Virus record (IMG/VR): IMGVR_UViG_3300024344_003321
Coordinates: 1 to 64,000 of that record
DNA length: 64,000 nt
From: a virus
Direction: 5' to 3' (one strand)
The notes below the pieces were generated by a model. That model did no database searches. It had not been told where the DNA came from and was given only the letters and a program-made list of their open reading frames with translations. This document shows, in pieces, positions 43,072 to 50,933 of this stretch (within the stretch, counting starts at the first letter, position 1; each line of letters starts with the position of its first letter). Both the position numbers and the translations under genes were made by a program.

Positions 43072-44263
43072 ATTTATTTATTTCCCATCATTTTCTGCAG
43101 GAGAATATGGTGATAAATTAAAAAAAGATTATAAGTTTAAAAATGGGCACTCGTGCCGATTTTATTCGGATGATTTTCCTGAACAATATAGACATAATCA
43201 AGTTTTAATAACAGCGGGAGCTCATTTTAAAACTGATGGTTATCGTAATTTGTTAGGACTATCTAAGGATAATTTAGTGATGGGTGACTCTGGTGGATAT
43301 CAAATAGCATCTGGTGCTATGAAGTGGGATATAAAACATAGAGATAGAATTTTTAAATGGTTAGAAGAAAATGCTGATGTTGCTATGAATTTAGATATTC
43401 CACCAAGATTGAAATATCAAGGTAAATATAGAGAATGTTTAGATATTAGCATTGATAATTTTAAATATTTTGATAAACATCAGGATGGTAGCACTAAATT
43501 TCTAAATGTAGTACAGGGTGATGATGATGTTACATACCAGAATTGGTATGACCAAGTAAAAGATTTTGAATTTTCTGGTTGGGGTGTAGGTGGTGCCGGT
43601 GGGAGTATGTATCGGTTCATGTCAGGTGTTTTAGCATTAATAAATGGTAAAGAACACCTAAAACCTAATAATGAATATTTTCATATTTTGGGAACATCGA
43701 AGATTAGAGATTTTTTAATGTTAATACAATTGCAGAAGTCACTTGAAGAGGTTGGGAGTAAAGTAACTGTTACTACGGATAGTTCGTCACCAGATAGAGC
43801 TGTAGTATTTGGGACATTCTATACTAATTTTAGTATTAAGCGGGGTACATTTGAGTCGGTTAATTTTCCCAATGCTAAGCATCAAGGGGATATAATTGAT
43901 GATTTTTTAACACTTGAAAATATGAATTGGCCAAACTTGACTAAATTTGATGATAATTTATCAAAATTTGTAGGTTGGAAAGACACAGCAGAATGGAATT
44001 CTGATTGTACAATTGGTATGAGATTACATAATTTTTTTGTATTCAAGGATGCAATACAGCAGATAACTGATTATGTATATGGTCACAATTATATTTTAGA
44101 ACAAGTTGTGGATAAAGAAGTATATACTGTTTTAATGTCAATTGATGAAATGGTCAAAAGTGATGACCCGAAGCGTGTATTTGAGAAATATAAACCATTG
44201 TATTCTAAATTTAGTAATATGAAAAAAACAATAATAAATAACAGTGCGGGGTTTTGGGAATGA
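43064..44263 (+). CDS. dpdA: DpdA-like guanine transglycosylase
   Basis: This 399-residue TIM-barrel protein of the tRNA-guanine transglycosylase superfamily has MGDSGGYQIASG with Asp75, MNLDIPP (about 112-118), FLNVVQGDDDV and WGVGGAGGS, then TDSSSPDRAVVFG, likely with the nucleophile Asp. Phage proteins of this type (DpdA) exchange guanine in DNA for 7-deazaguanine derivatives. With FolE, QueD and QueE upstream it forms a coherent modification system. DNA rather than tRNA as target is inferred from the phage context. Confidence 0.85.
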   Translation: MRKFIYFPSFSAGEYGDKLKKDYKFKNGHSCRFYSDDFPEQYRHNQVLITAGAHFKTDGYRNLLGLSKDNLVMGDSGGYQIASGAMKWDIKHRDRIFKWLEENADVAMNLDIPPRLKYQGKYRECLDISIDNFKYFDKHQDGSTKFLNVVQGDDDVTYQNWYDQVKDFEFSGWGVGGAGGSMYRFMSGVLALINGKEHLKPNNEYFHILGTSKIRDFLMLIQLQKSLEEVGSKVTVTTDSSSPDRAVVFGTFYTNFSIKRGTFESVNFPNAKHQGDIIDDFLTLENMNWPNLTKFDDNLSKFVGWKDTAEWNSDCTIGMRLHNFFVFKDAIQQITDYVYGHNYILEQVVDKEVYTVLMSIDEMVKSDDPKRVFEKYKPLYSKFSNMKKTIINNSAGFWE

Positions 44264-44340
44264 TGGATCCAATGTCAATAATGGATCCAATAATGCATCC
44301 AGAGCGCCGAATTAATAATATAAAACAAGGAAATAATAGT

Positions 44341-45063
44341 ATGGATAAAAATAAAATAGATAGATTTATAACAAAATATTCTTTAGCTGGTAACGCTAAT
44401 TCAGTTAAATGGAAATTTACTGATAATAGGTTAGTAACATCATTTGTAACTGAGGATAGAAGTTTATTGGGTCAAGTAACAGTTGATAATTTTGACTTTG
44501 AGGAATGTGAATTGGGGGTTTATGCAACAGACCAATTGCAAAAATTATTAAGTGTACTTAGTGACAGCGTAAAACTATCTTTAAATAAATTTGGTGATAA
44601 GCCACTTTCATTAGGAATTAAAAATGATTTTGTCGCAGTGGACTTTGTGTTATCAGATTTATCGGTTATACCAGAACCACCTAAAATGAAAAAAATACCA
44701 GACTTTAAAACTAAAATTAAAATGGATACTGCTTTTATATCTGCATTTATTAAAGGTAAATCTGCATTACCAGATTCAACATCATTTACAGTAACAGGTA
44801 CCAATGATGGTGATTGTAAAATAGTTATAGGGTATTCCAATACAACTACAAATAGAGTTAGCTTAGATGTAGAATGTTCAAACTGTGATTTAGATGAAAA
44901 TGTATCATTTAATGCAGATTTATTTAAGGAAATTTTAAGTGCAAATAAAGAATGTACTGATGCTGTTCTTGAAGTTTCAAATGATGGTCTTGCTAAGATA
45001 AATTTTAAAATAGACGATTTTGATGCAGTTTATTATATGGTAGCTAACCAAGAGGATGAGTAA
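44341..45063 (+). CDS. 45: Sliding clamp (gp45-like)
   Basis: This 240-residue protein starts at ATG 44341 after AAGGA (spacing 9). It keeps gp45 features: an N-terminal helix IDRFITKYSL, repeated beta strands, a central VYATDQLQKLLSVLSDSVKLSL and a C-terminus VYYMVANQEDE. T4 gp45 has 228 residues. It forms the ring for gp43 and late transcription. An in-frame extension from ATG 44263 would add 26 residues with three Met-Asp/His-Pro units (MDPMSIMDPIMHP). I think that less likely. It is next to the clamp loader. Confidence 0.85.
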   Translation: MDKNKIDRFITKYSLAGNANSVKWKFTDNRLVTSFVTEDRSLLGQVTVDNFDFEECELGVYATDQLQKLLSVLSDSVKLSLNKFGDKPLSLGIKNDFVAVDFVLSDLSVIPEPPKMKKIPDFKTKIKMDTAFISAFIKGKSALPDSTSFTVTGTNDGDCKIVIGYSNTTTNRVSLDVECSNCDLDENVSFNADLFKEILSANKECTDAVLEVSNDGLAKINFKIDDFDAVYYMVANQEDE

Positions 45064-45974
45064 TGAGTGTAACGCATTCACTTTGGGTTGAAAAGTATAG
45101 GCCTAATAAATTAGATAATTATATAGGTAATGAACATTTAAAGACAAAAGTGCAGCGGTATATAGATGACCAAGATGTCCCTCACCTATTATTATATGGT
45201 AGAGCAGGTACAGGCAAAACTACTTTGGCTAAATTAGTCGTTAAGAATATTGAATGTGATTATCTTTATATAAATGCATCAGATGAAAATAATATAGATA
45301 CTGTACGGTTTAAAATAAGAGCATTTGCATCAACTGTTGGGTTTAAGGATTTAAAAGTTGTGATATTAGATGAGTGCGACTATTTAACGCCAAATGCACA
45401 GGCTGCATTAAGAAATGTAATGGAAACATTTTCAAAACATTGTAGGTTCATATTAACTTGTAATTATGTTGAACGGGTCATCGACCCAATACAATCAAGA
45501 TGCCAATCATATAAGATTGTACCACCTAAAAAATCAGATGTTGCTAGGCACATAGTAACTATATTAAACGCTGAAAAAGTCACCTATGATTTAGATGATG
45601 TAGCTACTTTGATAACTGCCGGGTACCCTGATATTAGACGAGTGTTAAACTCTATGCAAAGACAGGTAGTCGATGGAAAATTGAAGGTGGATGTTGATAC
45701 TATAATACAAAATGACTATAAAATGAAATTGTTAGAATTATTAACTACTAATGCTAGTTTAAATGATATACGACAATTAATTGCCAACAATTCTATTAGT
45801 GATTATTCTGAATTATATAGGTTATTATATGATGAGGTTGATAATTATTCTAAGGGGAATGTTGCAGAATGTATATTAGCAATAGCAGAAGGTCAATATC
45901 AAGACGTGAATGTGGTTGATAAGGAAATTAATTTTATGAGTACTATATTAAAAATACAGGAAAAAATAAGATGA
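45063..45974 (+). CDS. 44: Clamp loader large subunit (gp44-like)
   Basis: This 303-residue AAA+ ATPase has Walker A GRAGTGKTT (about 46-54), Walker B VVILDECDYLTP, sensor RFILTCNY and the SRC motif QSRCQSYK. With gp62 it loads the gp45 clamp. The length is near T4 gp44 (319). It overlaps gp45 by one base. Confidence 0.95.
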   Translation: MSVTHSLWVEKYRPNKLDNYIGNEHLKTKVQRYIDDQDVPHLLLYGRAGTGKTTLAKLVVKNIECDYLYINASDENNIDTVRFKIRAFASTVGFKDLKVVILDECDYLTPNAQAALRNVMETFSKHCRFILTCNYVERVIDPIQSRCQSYKIVPPKKSDVARHIVTILNAEKVTYDLDDVATLITAGYPDIRRVLNSMQRQVVDGKLKVDVDTIIQNDYKMKLLELLTTNASLNDIRQLIANNSISDYSELYRLLYDEVDNYSKGNVAECILAIAEGQYQDVNVVDKEINFMSTILKIQEKIR

Positions 45975-46156
45975 GAACTTTTGAAGTTGTAAATAATAAT
46001 GATTGTGCGGACAATACTTGGGGTGATACTGATTGTAGAAAAATTATAGTTACCTTACCCGAAGGACCATATACGGATGAGCGAATTTTAAATAAAACAG
46101 GTTATAATCCCGAAAATGTTACAATACGGGATATAACATTGGAGGAGATATTATGA
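45971..46156 (+). CDS. Small hypothetical protein
   Basis: This 61-residue protein with NNNDCADNTWGDTDCRKIIVTLPEGPY and a late ILNKTGYNPENVTIRDITLEEIL has two cysteines but no clear metal site. It is coupled to gp44 and to the zinc ribbon that follows by 4-base overlaps. Its function is unknown. Confidence 0.5.
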   Translation: MRTFEVVNNNDCADNTWGDTDCRKIIVTLPEGPYTDERILNKTGYNPENVTIRDITLEEIL

Positions 46157-46377
46157 GTAATGACTTTCAAGATTCAATGGGAATGGATATGACAAAGACC
46201 GTTGAATATACATGTGAAAAATGTAATTTTGATGTGTTTGAGGCAAAATGTAAAATAAGAAAATTGCCTGCAGATATATCACCATCTGGTGAGGATGCTA
46301 TAATACCTATGCAGGTATTTGCATGTGGTAAATGTGGCCATATTAACCAAGAATTTCAACAGGGTGAGTTTGAATAG
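46153..46377 (+). CDS. Zinc ribbon protein
   Basis: This 74-residue protein has CEKCNF (about residues 22-27) and CGKCGH (about 59-64), a classic two-knuckle zinc ribbon, with the region between containing PADISPSGEDAIIPMQVFA. Such proteins may bind DNA or a replication partner. It lies between clamp loader genes. No further assignment can be made. Confidence 0.55.
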   Translation: MSNDFQDSMGMDMTKTVEYTCEKCNFDVFEAKCKIRKLPADISPSGEDAIIPMQVFACGKCGHINQEFQQGEFE

Positions 46378-46560
46378 ATGCCGATATACACTTTTAGATG
46401 TAAATGTGGAAATGAAAAAGACATTATATGCAAGAGCTGTGATACAGAATTACGGATGTGTACTAAATGTGGATGTGGTATGAAGCGGGTAGTGAGTAAG
46501 GGTGGTTCATTTAAATTAAAGGGCAGTGGATTTTACGAAACTGACTATAAGGATAAATGA
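46378..46560 (+). CDS. FmdB-like zinc ribbon protein
   Basis: This 60-residue protein reads MPIYTFRCKCG, then CTKCGCGMKRVVSKGGSFKLKGSGFYETDY, which fits the FmdB/CxxC-CxxC-SSSS family. FmdB proteins are small putative regulators of unknown mechanism found in bacteria and T4-like phages. It immediately precedes gp62 and follows another zinc ribbon. Confidence 0.8.
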   Translation: MPIYTFRCKCGNEKDIICKSCDTELRMCTKCGCGMKRVVSKGGSFKLKGSGFYETDYKDK

Positions 46561-46988
46561 TGACAATATTTAATTGGATAGACCAGATATTGGTTAATAA
46601 AAAATCATGGGAAAAGTTTGATGAATCTGACCATAAAACTTTCAGTCCATTTATCATAAATAGATGGTTATCAATGGATGTGGATTTTCTTGAAATAGTT
46701 AATTTTTTTCAAAAATATTCTATTGGATTGTTAAAACCTAAAGAAGTATATAAATGGTATTGTGATGTATTGCCAAAAGGTAAGAGATTTAATAAATATA
46801 TCAAGGGGAAAAAACAAGTGAAATATAATAACGATTTGATAGAAATTACATGCAAACATTTTGAAACAAGTAAAAAAGAATGTATGGAGTATATTGAATT
46901 AATGAATAAAGAACAATTAACATCATTATTAGAATTGTTTGGTAAAAATCCAAAAGAAATTAAAACATTATTAAAGGGCAAAAAGTGA
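46557..46988 (+). CDS. 62: Clamp loader small subunit (gp62-like)
   Basis: This 143-residue protein has the gp62 signature: HKTFSPFIINRWLSMD near the start and LPKGKRFNKYIKGKK (about 72-86), equivalent to PRGKRYGKW in T4. The C-terminal helices include FETSKKECMEYIELM. It is shorter than T4 gp62 (187). It overlaps the FmdB-like gene by 4 bases and follows gp44 after three small genes, whereas T4 has 44 and 62 adjacent. Confidence 0.8.
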   Translation: MMTIFNWIDQILVNKKSWEKFDESDHKTFSPFIINRWLSMDVDFLEIVNFFQKYSIGLLKPKEVYKWYCDVLPKGKRFNKYIKGKKQVKYNNDLIEITCKHFETSKKECMEYIELMNKEQLTSLLELFGKNPKEIKTLLKGKK

Positions 46989-47425
46989 AACCAAAAATAA
47001 AAGTTACAAATGAAAAAGGCGAAGATGTTACTATGGACCGACTAAATATCATAGGGCAAAATGGAAATAGTGGGTTACATTATGACAAGATAGAAGATGC
47101 TATTTCATTTATAACAAAAAAATATCCAGAAACCACAAAAATGTTTCAAGATACACAATTTGAGCAATGGGAGTTATTCTGTAAAAAACAAAAAGATTAT
47201 GGGCCAAAAAATATATCAGTTGGAACTAATTTAGAAACGGATGAAGAAGTTAAATTGGCTCTAACGGGATTGTGGTTTAGAATGAATGACAAAATGCAAA
47301 GATTTCAACAAATAGTTATGAATAATCAAGAACCTGAAAATGAATCTTTAATGGATACATTTACAGATTTAGCTAATTACGCAATAATAGCACAATTAGT
47401 ACAAGAAAAAATATGGGGGAAATAA
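46985..47425 (+). CDS. DUF1599 (nucleotide-modification-associated) protein
   Basis: This 146-residue protein starts at GTG 46985. It reads FEQWELFCKKQKDYGPKNISVG, then ALTGLWFRMNDKMQRFQQIV and ESLMDTFTDLANYAII, which fits DUF1599, named Nmad1 (nucleotide modification associated). The family is linked to phage base modification. Here it lies 3 kb from the dpdA-like gene, which supports a connection, but no activity is known to me. Confidence 0.7.
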   Translation: MKPKIKVTNEKGEDVTMDRLNIIGQNGNSGLHYDKIEDAISFITKKYPETTKMFQDTQFEQWELFCKKQKDYGPKNISVGTNLETDEEVKLALTGLWFRMNDKMQRFQQIVMNNQEPENESLMDTFTDLANYAIIAQLVQEKIWGK

Positions 47426-47622
47426 TGGATGAAGAAACAAGGTATCACACAGGTGATGTCGTTACAATAAATAATATAGATTGGATTATTGAATCTGTTA
47501 CAATGAGATTTGGTAAGATAATGAATTACGCGTTAAAATACAAAGATGAAAATGGTGATAGGGAATTTGTTAATATTGAAACGGGTTCACTTGAAACATT
47601 AATTAAATTAGGAGAGAGTTAA
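47425..47622 (+). CDS. Small hypothetical protein
   Basis: The 65-residue protein starts at ATG 47425, one base into the previous stop, behind GGGGGA. It has HTGDVVTINNIDWIIESV and MNYALKYKDENGDREFVNIETGSLE, a simple beta-strand pattern. No known motif is seen. It is coupled to the synthetase-like gene by one base. Confidence 0.5.
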   Translation: MDEETRYHTGDVVTINNIDWIIESVTMRFGKIMNYALKYKDENGDREFVNIETGSLETLIKLGES

Positions 47623-48455
47623 TGAAAGATATGTTCGCATATGATGCGGTAGTATATAAAATGAGGCAGTATTTTAGAGAAGCAAAAGGATTTGTCGAAG
47701 TACCGGCACAATCCCGACAGTCAATATTAGCAGCGTGTGAGGACCCAAAAACAATCAGCCAGTATGTTTTTAGTGGAACGAATTGGCCACTACCACAAAC
47801 AGGACAAATGTGGTTGGAACACGAGCTGTTGAAAAACCCAACGATAAAGGGTGTATTTTGTGTAACTACATCATACAGAAATGAGCCAAATCCAATACCA
47901 GGGAGACACGATAAAATATTTCCAATGTTTGAATTTGAATCACATGGTAATATGGATGATTTGATAACCATTGAAGAAGAATTATTATCATTTTTAGGGT
48001 TTGGTAGTGTGTTAGATTTCAGCACTGTAAAATATGAAGATGCTTCTACAAAATATGGTGTATCTGAATTAGATGTTGATGAAGAAGAAAAACTATGTAA
48101 GGATTTCAGTACTTGTACATTCTTAACAGACTTTCCTCAAAGAACACATCCATTTTGGAATATGAAACAAAATGAAGTGGATAAAAATCTATTTAATAAA
48201 GTAGATGTCATAATGCATGGAATGGAAACAATAGGAAGTGCTGAACGGAGTACAAATGTTGAAGAAATGCGACATCAATTTCATACAATTTCAGATGGTG
48301 AATATGCGGGATTGTTATTTAATCATTTTGGAAAAGAACGAGTTGAAGCTGAATTAGAGGAATATTTATCCCATGATATGTTTCCAAGATTTGGAGCAGG
48401 AATTGGCGTTACTCGTATGGTACGGGCAATGGAATTATCAGGATTATTAAATTAA
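47622..48455 (+). CDS. Orphan class II aminoacyl-tRNA synthetase-like enzyme (Asx type)
   Basis: This 277-residue protein is only a class II catalytic core. Motif 2 is TTSYRNEPNPIPGRHD with Arg86 and the loop Arg95-His96, motif 2 ends MFEFE, and motif 3 is GAGIGVTR (258-265). The core resembles AspRS, AsnRS, LysRS and asparagine synthetase A. The N-terminal OB anticodon-binding domain of AspRS/AsnRS is absent. Possible roles: charging a tRNA, making an aminoacyl adenylate for protein or base modification, or making asparagine. An unusual Asn-anticodon tRNA lies 600 bases downstream, suggesting tRNA charging. Confidence 0.75.
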   Translation: MKDMFAYDAVVYKMRQYFREAKGFVEVPAQSRQSILAACEDPKTISQYVFSGTNWPLPQTGQMWLEHELLKNPTIKGVFCVTTSYRNEPNPIPGRHDKIFPMFEFESHGNMDDLITIEEELLSFLGFGSVLDFSTVKYEDASTKYGVSELDVDEEEKLCKDFSTCTFLTDFPQRTHPFWNMKQNEVDKNLFNKVDVIMHGMETIGSAERSTNVEEMRHQFHTISDGEYAGLLFNHFGKERVEAELEEYLSHDMFPRFGAGIGVTRMVRAMELSGLLN

Positions 48456-48474
48456 ACAATAGGAGAATAAGGTT

Positions 48475-48684
48475 ATGGCACATTATTACGAAGCAAATGT
48501 AGTATTTGAGGAAACGGTTGATACAAAAAATGGACCGAAAACTAAAAAGACAAAAGAAAACTATTTGGTAGAAGGTGATTCAGTTACTTATGTTGAAGCA
48601 AAAGTAAATGAACATCTACAAGATAGTGTTCACCCATTTGAAGTAAAATCAGTTAGAGAATCTAAAATAGTAGAAGTTGTTTGA
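48475..48684 (+). CDS. DUF4494-like small protein
   Basis: This 69-residue protein reads EANVVFEETVDTKNGPKTKKTKENYLVEGDSVTYVEAKVNEHL, then FEVKSVRESKIVEVV, which resembles DUF4494, a small beta-rich family found in Bacteroidetes and phages. AGGAGAATAAGGTT precedes the ATG. The stop overlaps the TTG start of the thioesterase. Function unknown. Confidence 0.55.
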   Translation: MAHYYEANVVFEETVDTKNGPKTKKTKENYLVEGDSVTYVEAKVNEHLQDSVHPFEVKSVRESKIVEVV

Positions 48685-49049
48685 AATTCCTAACACGAAA
48701 ACTCGTTACACCAGCAGACTTAAACCCTCGTGGAACTTTACATGGGGGTATTCTGCTGAAATGGATTGACGAAGAAGCAGGTGTACACGCAGCATTAGAA
48801 CTCAATACAGGTTTATTAGTCACTAAATATATGTCAGAGATAGAATTTGTATCTCCAGTGTTACCAGGCGATATAGTTGAAATTGGAATGGAAACTTTAA
48901 AGGTTGGGACAACATCAATTACATTAAAATGCGATGTTAGGTCTAAACAAATGGATGCTGTTATATTACGAATTGAAAAGATTATATTTGTCAGAGTGAA
49001 TAAATATGGTCAACCAAAAGCACACGGTGCGAGTTGGGATGAAGATTAA
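48681..49049 (+). CDS. Hotdog-fold acyl-CoA thioesterase
   Basis: The 122-residue protein starts at TTG 48681, overlapping the previous stop. It reads TPADLNPRGTLHGGILLKWIDEEAGVHAALEL, the active-site helix of YciA-type acyl-CoA thioesterases (catalytic Asp/Glu in the WIDEEAG segment), then VSPVLPGDIVEI and TSITLKCDV. It would hydrolyse acyl-CoA to fatty acid and CoA. It has no neighbour with an obvious lipid role. Such genes are rare in T4-like phages and may adjust host lipid or CoA pools. Confidence 0.85.
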   Translation: MKFLTRKLVTPADLNPRGTLHGGILLKWIDEEAGVHAALELNTGLLVTKYMSEIEFVSPVLPGDIVEIGMETLKVGTTSITLKCDVRSKQMDAVILRIEKIIFVRVNKYGQPKAHGASWDED

Positions 49050-49051
49050 AT

Positions 49052-49135
49052 TGGAGTATGGTGGAATTGGCAGACACGCTATCCTGTTTAGATGGTGATA
49101 TTTATATCGTGGGGGTTCGATTCCTTCTGCTCCAG
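49052..49135 (+). tRNA. Unusual tRNA: leucine-type class II body, GUU (Asn) anticodon
   Basis: The cloverleaf is complete. Acceptor stem TGGAGTA/TGCTCCA (49052-49058, 49128-49134) has one G-U. The D-arm is GTG...CAC (49061-49077). Anticodon stem CTATC/GATGG (49079-49083, 49091-49095) has loop CTGTTTA, giving anticodon GTT (49086-49088). The variable arm is 15 bases with a 4-bp stem GATA/TATC (class II). The T-arm is GGGGG/CCTTC with loop TTCGATT (49111-49127). The discriminator is G135 and CCA is not encoded. The D-arm and variable arm match leucine tRNA, whereas U1-A72, G73 and GUU match asparagine. Position 37 is T, which is abnormal. Confidence 0.8.
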
Positions 49136-49161
49136 CAAAAATAAAAAAAAGAGGTTATAGT

Positions 49162-50022
49162 ATGAGTAGAATATCATATTCACAATTATCATTATATACT
49201 AATTGCCCTAAGCAATGGCAATTAAGGTATATAGACAAAATAACAGAATCCGAATCAAATATATATTTAGTATTCGGTACTGCAATGCATGAAACATTAC
49301 AACATTATCTTGATGTGATGTACAAACATACAGTCAAAAAGGCCGATGAAATAAACTTACCAAAATTCTTACAAAAGGCTTTAATAACAGAATTTAAAAA
49401 AGCTGAAGAAGCTGATGGCAAACTACCTTGCACGAAGGAAGAACTATATGAGTTTTTTCAAGATGGTTGTGATATACTTGATTTTTTCAAAAAACGGCGA
49501 AGTGAGTATTTTAGTAAAAACGGGTGGGAGTTAGTTGGTATAGAAAAACCAATAAATGTCGAGCTAAAAGGGAAATTGAGAATAGTTGGTTTTCTTGATG
49601 TGGTGATGTATGATAAAATAGCTAATAGAATAAAGATAATTGATATTAAAACATCTACAATGGGTTGGAACAAGTGGCAGAAAAAAGATGAGAACAAAAC
49701 AGCACAATTATTATTATATAAACAATTTTATGCCAAACAATACGGATTTCCGATAGAAAATATAGATGTTGAATATTTTATAGTAAAACGGAAATTATAT
49801 GAAAATGCACAATTTCCGCAAAAAAGAGTTCAAAAGTTTTCACCTGCAAGTGGGACGGTATCAATGAATAAAGTTGCTAAAAAAATGAAAATTTTTATGG
49901 ATGATGCATTTGATGATGATGGTCAGCATATAATAAAAGAATATCAAACTAACCCATCTAAAAAGGCGTGTAGGTGGTGTGAATTTAATAAAACAGAACA
50001 TTGTTCGGATGGTGTAAAATGA
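49162..50022 (+). CDS. PD-(D/E)xK nuclease, Cas4/RecB-like
   Basis: This 286-residue protein begins ISYSQLSLYTNCPKQWQLRY, typical of the RecB/Cas4-like family, and continues with GTAMHETLQHYL (about residues 42-53), GFLDVV (catalytic Asp) and IIDIKTS (D-x-K, about 160). A QLLLYKQFYA motif follows. The C-terminus has cysteines CRWCEF...EHC that with the N-terminal Cys16 could hold an Fe-S cluster. It may process DNA ends in recombination. It overlaps the epimerase gene by 4 bases. Confidence 0.85.
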   Translation: MSRISYSQLSLYTNCPKQWQLRYIDKITESESNIYLVFGTAMHETLQHYLDVMYKHTVKKADEINLPKFLQKALITEFKKAEEADGKLPCTKEELYEFFQDGCDILDFFKKRRSEYFSKNGWELVGIEKPINVELKGKLRIVGFLDVVMYDKIANRIKIIDIKTSTMGWNKWQKKDENKTAQLLLYKQFYAKQYGFPIENIDVEYFIVKRKLYENAQFPQKRVQKFSPASGTVSMNKVAKKMKIFMDDAFDDDGQHIIKEYQTNPSKKACRWCEFNKTEHCSDGVK

Positions 50023-50933
50023 AATGTTTAGTAACAGGTGGTGCAGGATTCATAGGAAGTAATCTTGTAGATAGACTAATTAAAGACAATCATGAAGTAA
50101 TAATAATAGATGATTTGTCAACTGGTAAAGAAAAAAATATAAACCCAAAAGCTGAGTTTATGAAGGTTGATATATCAGATAATGATGATATGTTGAGTGG
50201 AGCACTTAAAGGTGTTGATGTTGTATTTCATTTAGCAGCCAAGGCTCGTGTTCAACCATCAATTGAAAATCCAATTGAATTTCATAATACAAATGTTAAT
50301 GGAACACTTAATTTATTAAAGGCGTGTGTAGATAACAATGTCAAACGATTTGTATTTAGTTCATCATCATCTGTTTATGGTGATGTTGAAAAGTTACCAA
50401 CACCTGAATATCATCCACTTGACCCAATAAGTCCATACGCATTACAGAAATTAATTGGCGAACAATATTGTAAATTATTTTCAGAACTATATGATATAGA
50501 AACTGTATGTTTAAGATATTTCAATGTGTATGGTGATGGTATGGATTTGACTAGCACATATAAATTAGTTATACCAATATTTACAGAACAGATACAAAAT
50601 GGCAAACCAATGACTATTAGAGGTGACGGTGAACAAAGACGAGATTTTACACATATCGATGATGTAGTTGAAGCAAATATATTAGCAGGCTTTAATTCAA
50701 AGATACCTATTTTCAAATGTAAAGGTGATACTTTTAATATTGGGAATGGTGATAATAGGTCAGTCAATCAAATTGCAGATTTACTTGGTGATAATAAAAT
50801 CAATGTTGAACCTGTAATTGAACCAATAGAAACATTGGCTGATAATAGTAAAGCGTTTATGGTGTTGGGTTGGAAACCAAAATTAATGATAAACGATTGG
50901 ATACAGAAATGGAAGAAGGAGATGGGTATATGA
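50019..50933 (+). CDS. NAD-dependent sugar epimerase (UDP-glucose 4-epimerase-like)
   Basis: The 304-residue protein starts at ATG 50019 in the ATGA overlap. It has TGGAGFIGSNL (NAD fold, residues 6-16), DDLSTG, FHLAAKA, SSSSVYGD and YALQK (YxxxK, about 145-149). These define the extended SDR family that epimerises nucleotide sugars. It is probably part of the glycan pathway that resumes downstream, with donor substrate unknown. Confidence 0.85.
   Translation: MKCLVTGGAGFIGSNLVDRLIKDNHEVIIIDDLSTGKEKNINPKAEFMKVDISDNDDMLSGALKGVDVVFHLAAKARVQPSIENPIEFHNTNVNGTLNLLKACVDNNVKRFVFSSSSSVYGDVEKLPTPEYHPLDPISPYALQKLIGEQYCKLFSELYDIETVCLRYFNVYGDGMDLTSTYKLVIPIFTEQIQNGKPMTIRGDGEQRRDFTHIDDVVEANILAGFNSKIPIFKCKGDTFNIGNGDNRSVNQIADLLGDNKINVEPVIEPIETLADNSKAFMVLGWKPKLMINDWIQKWKKEMGI

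Noticed and set aside
49052-49135. Ordinary tRNA-Leu(UAG) by shifting the anticodon loop
   Set aside because: That alignment needs a bulged base and an 8-base loop and destroys the variable-arm stem. The unshifted cloverleaf is regular at every arm.
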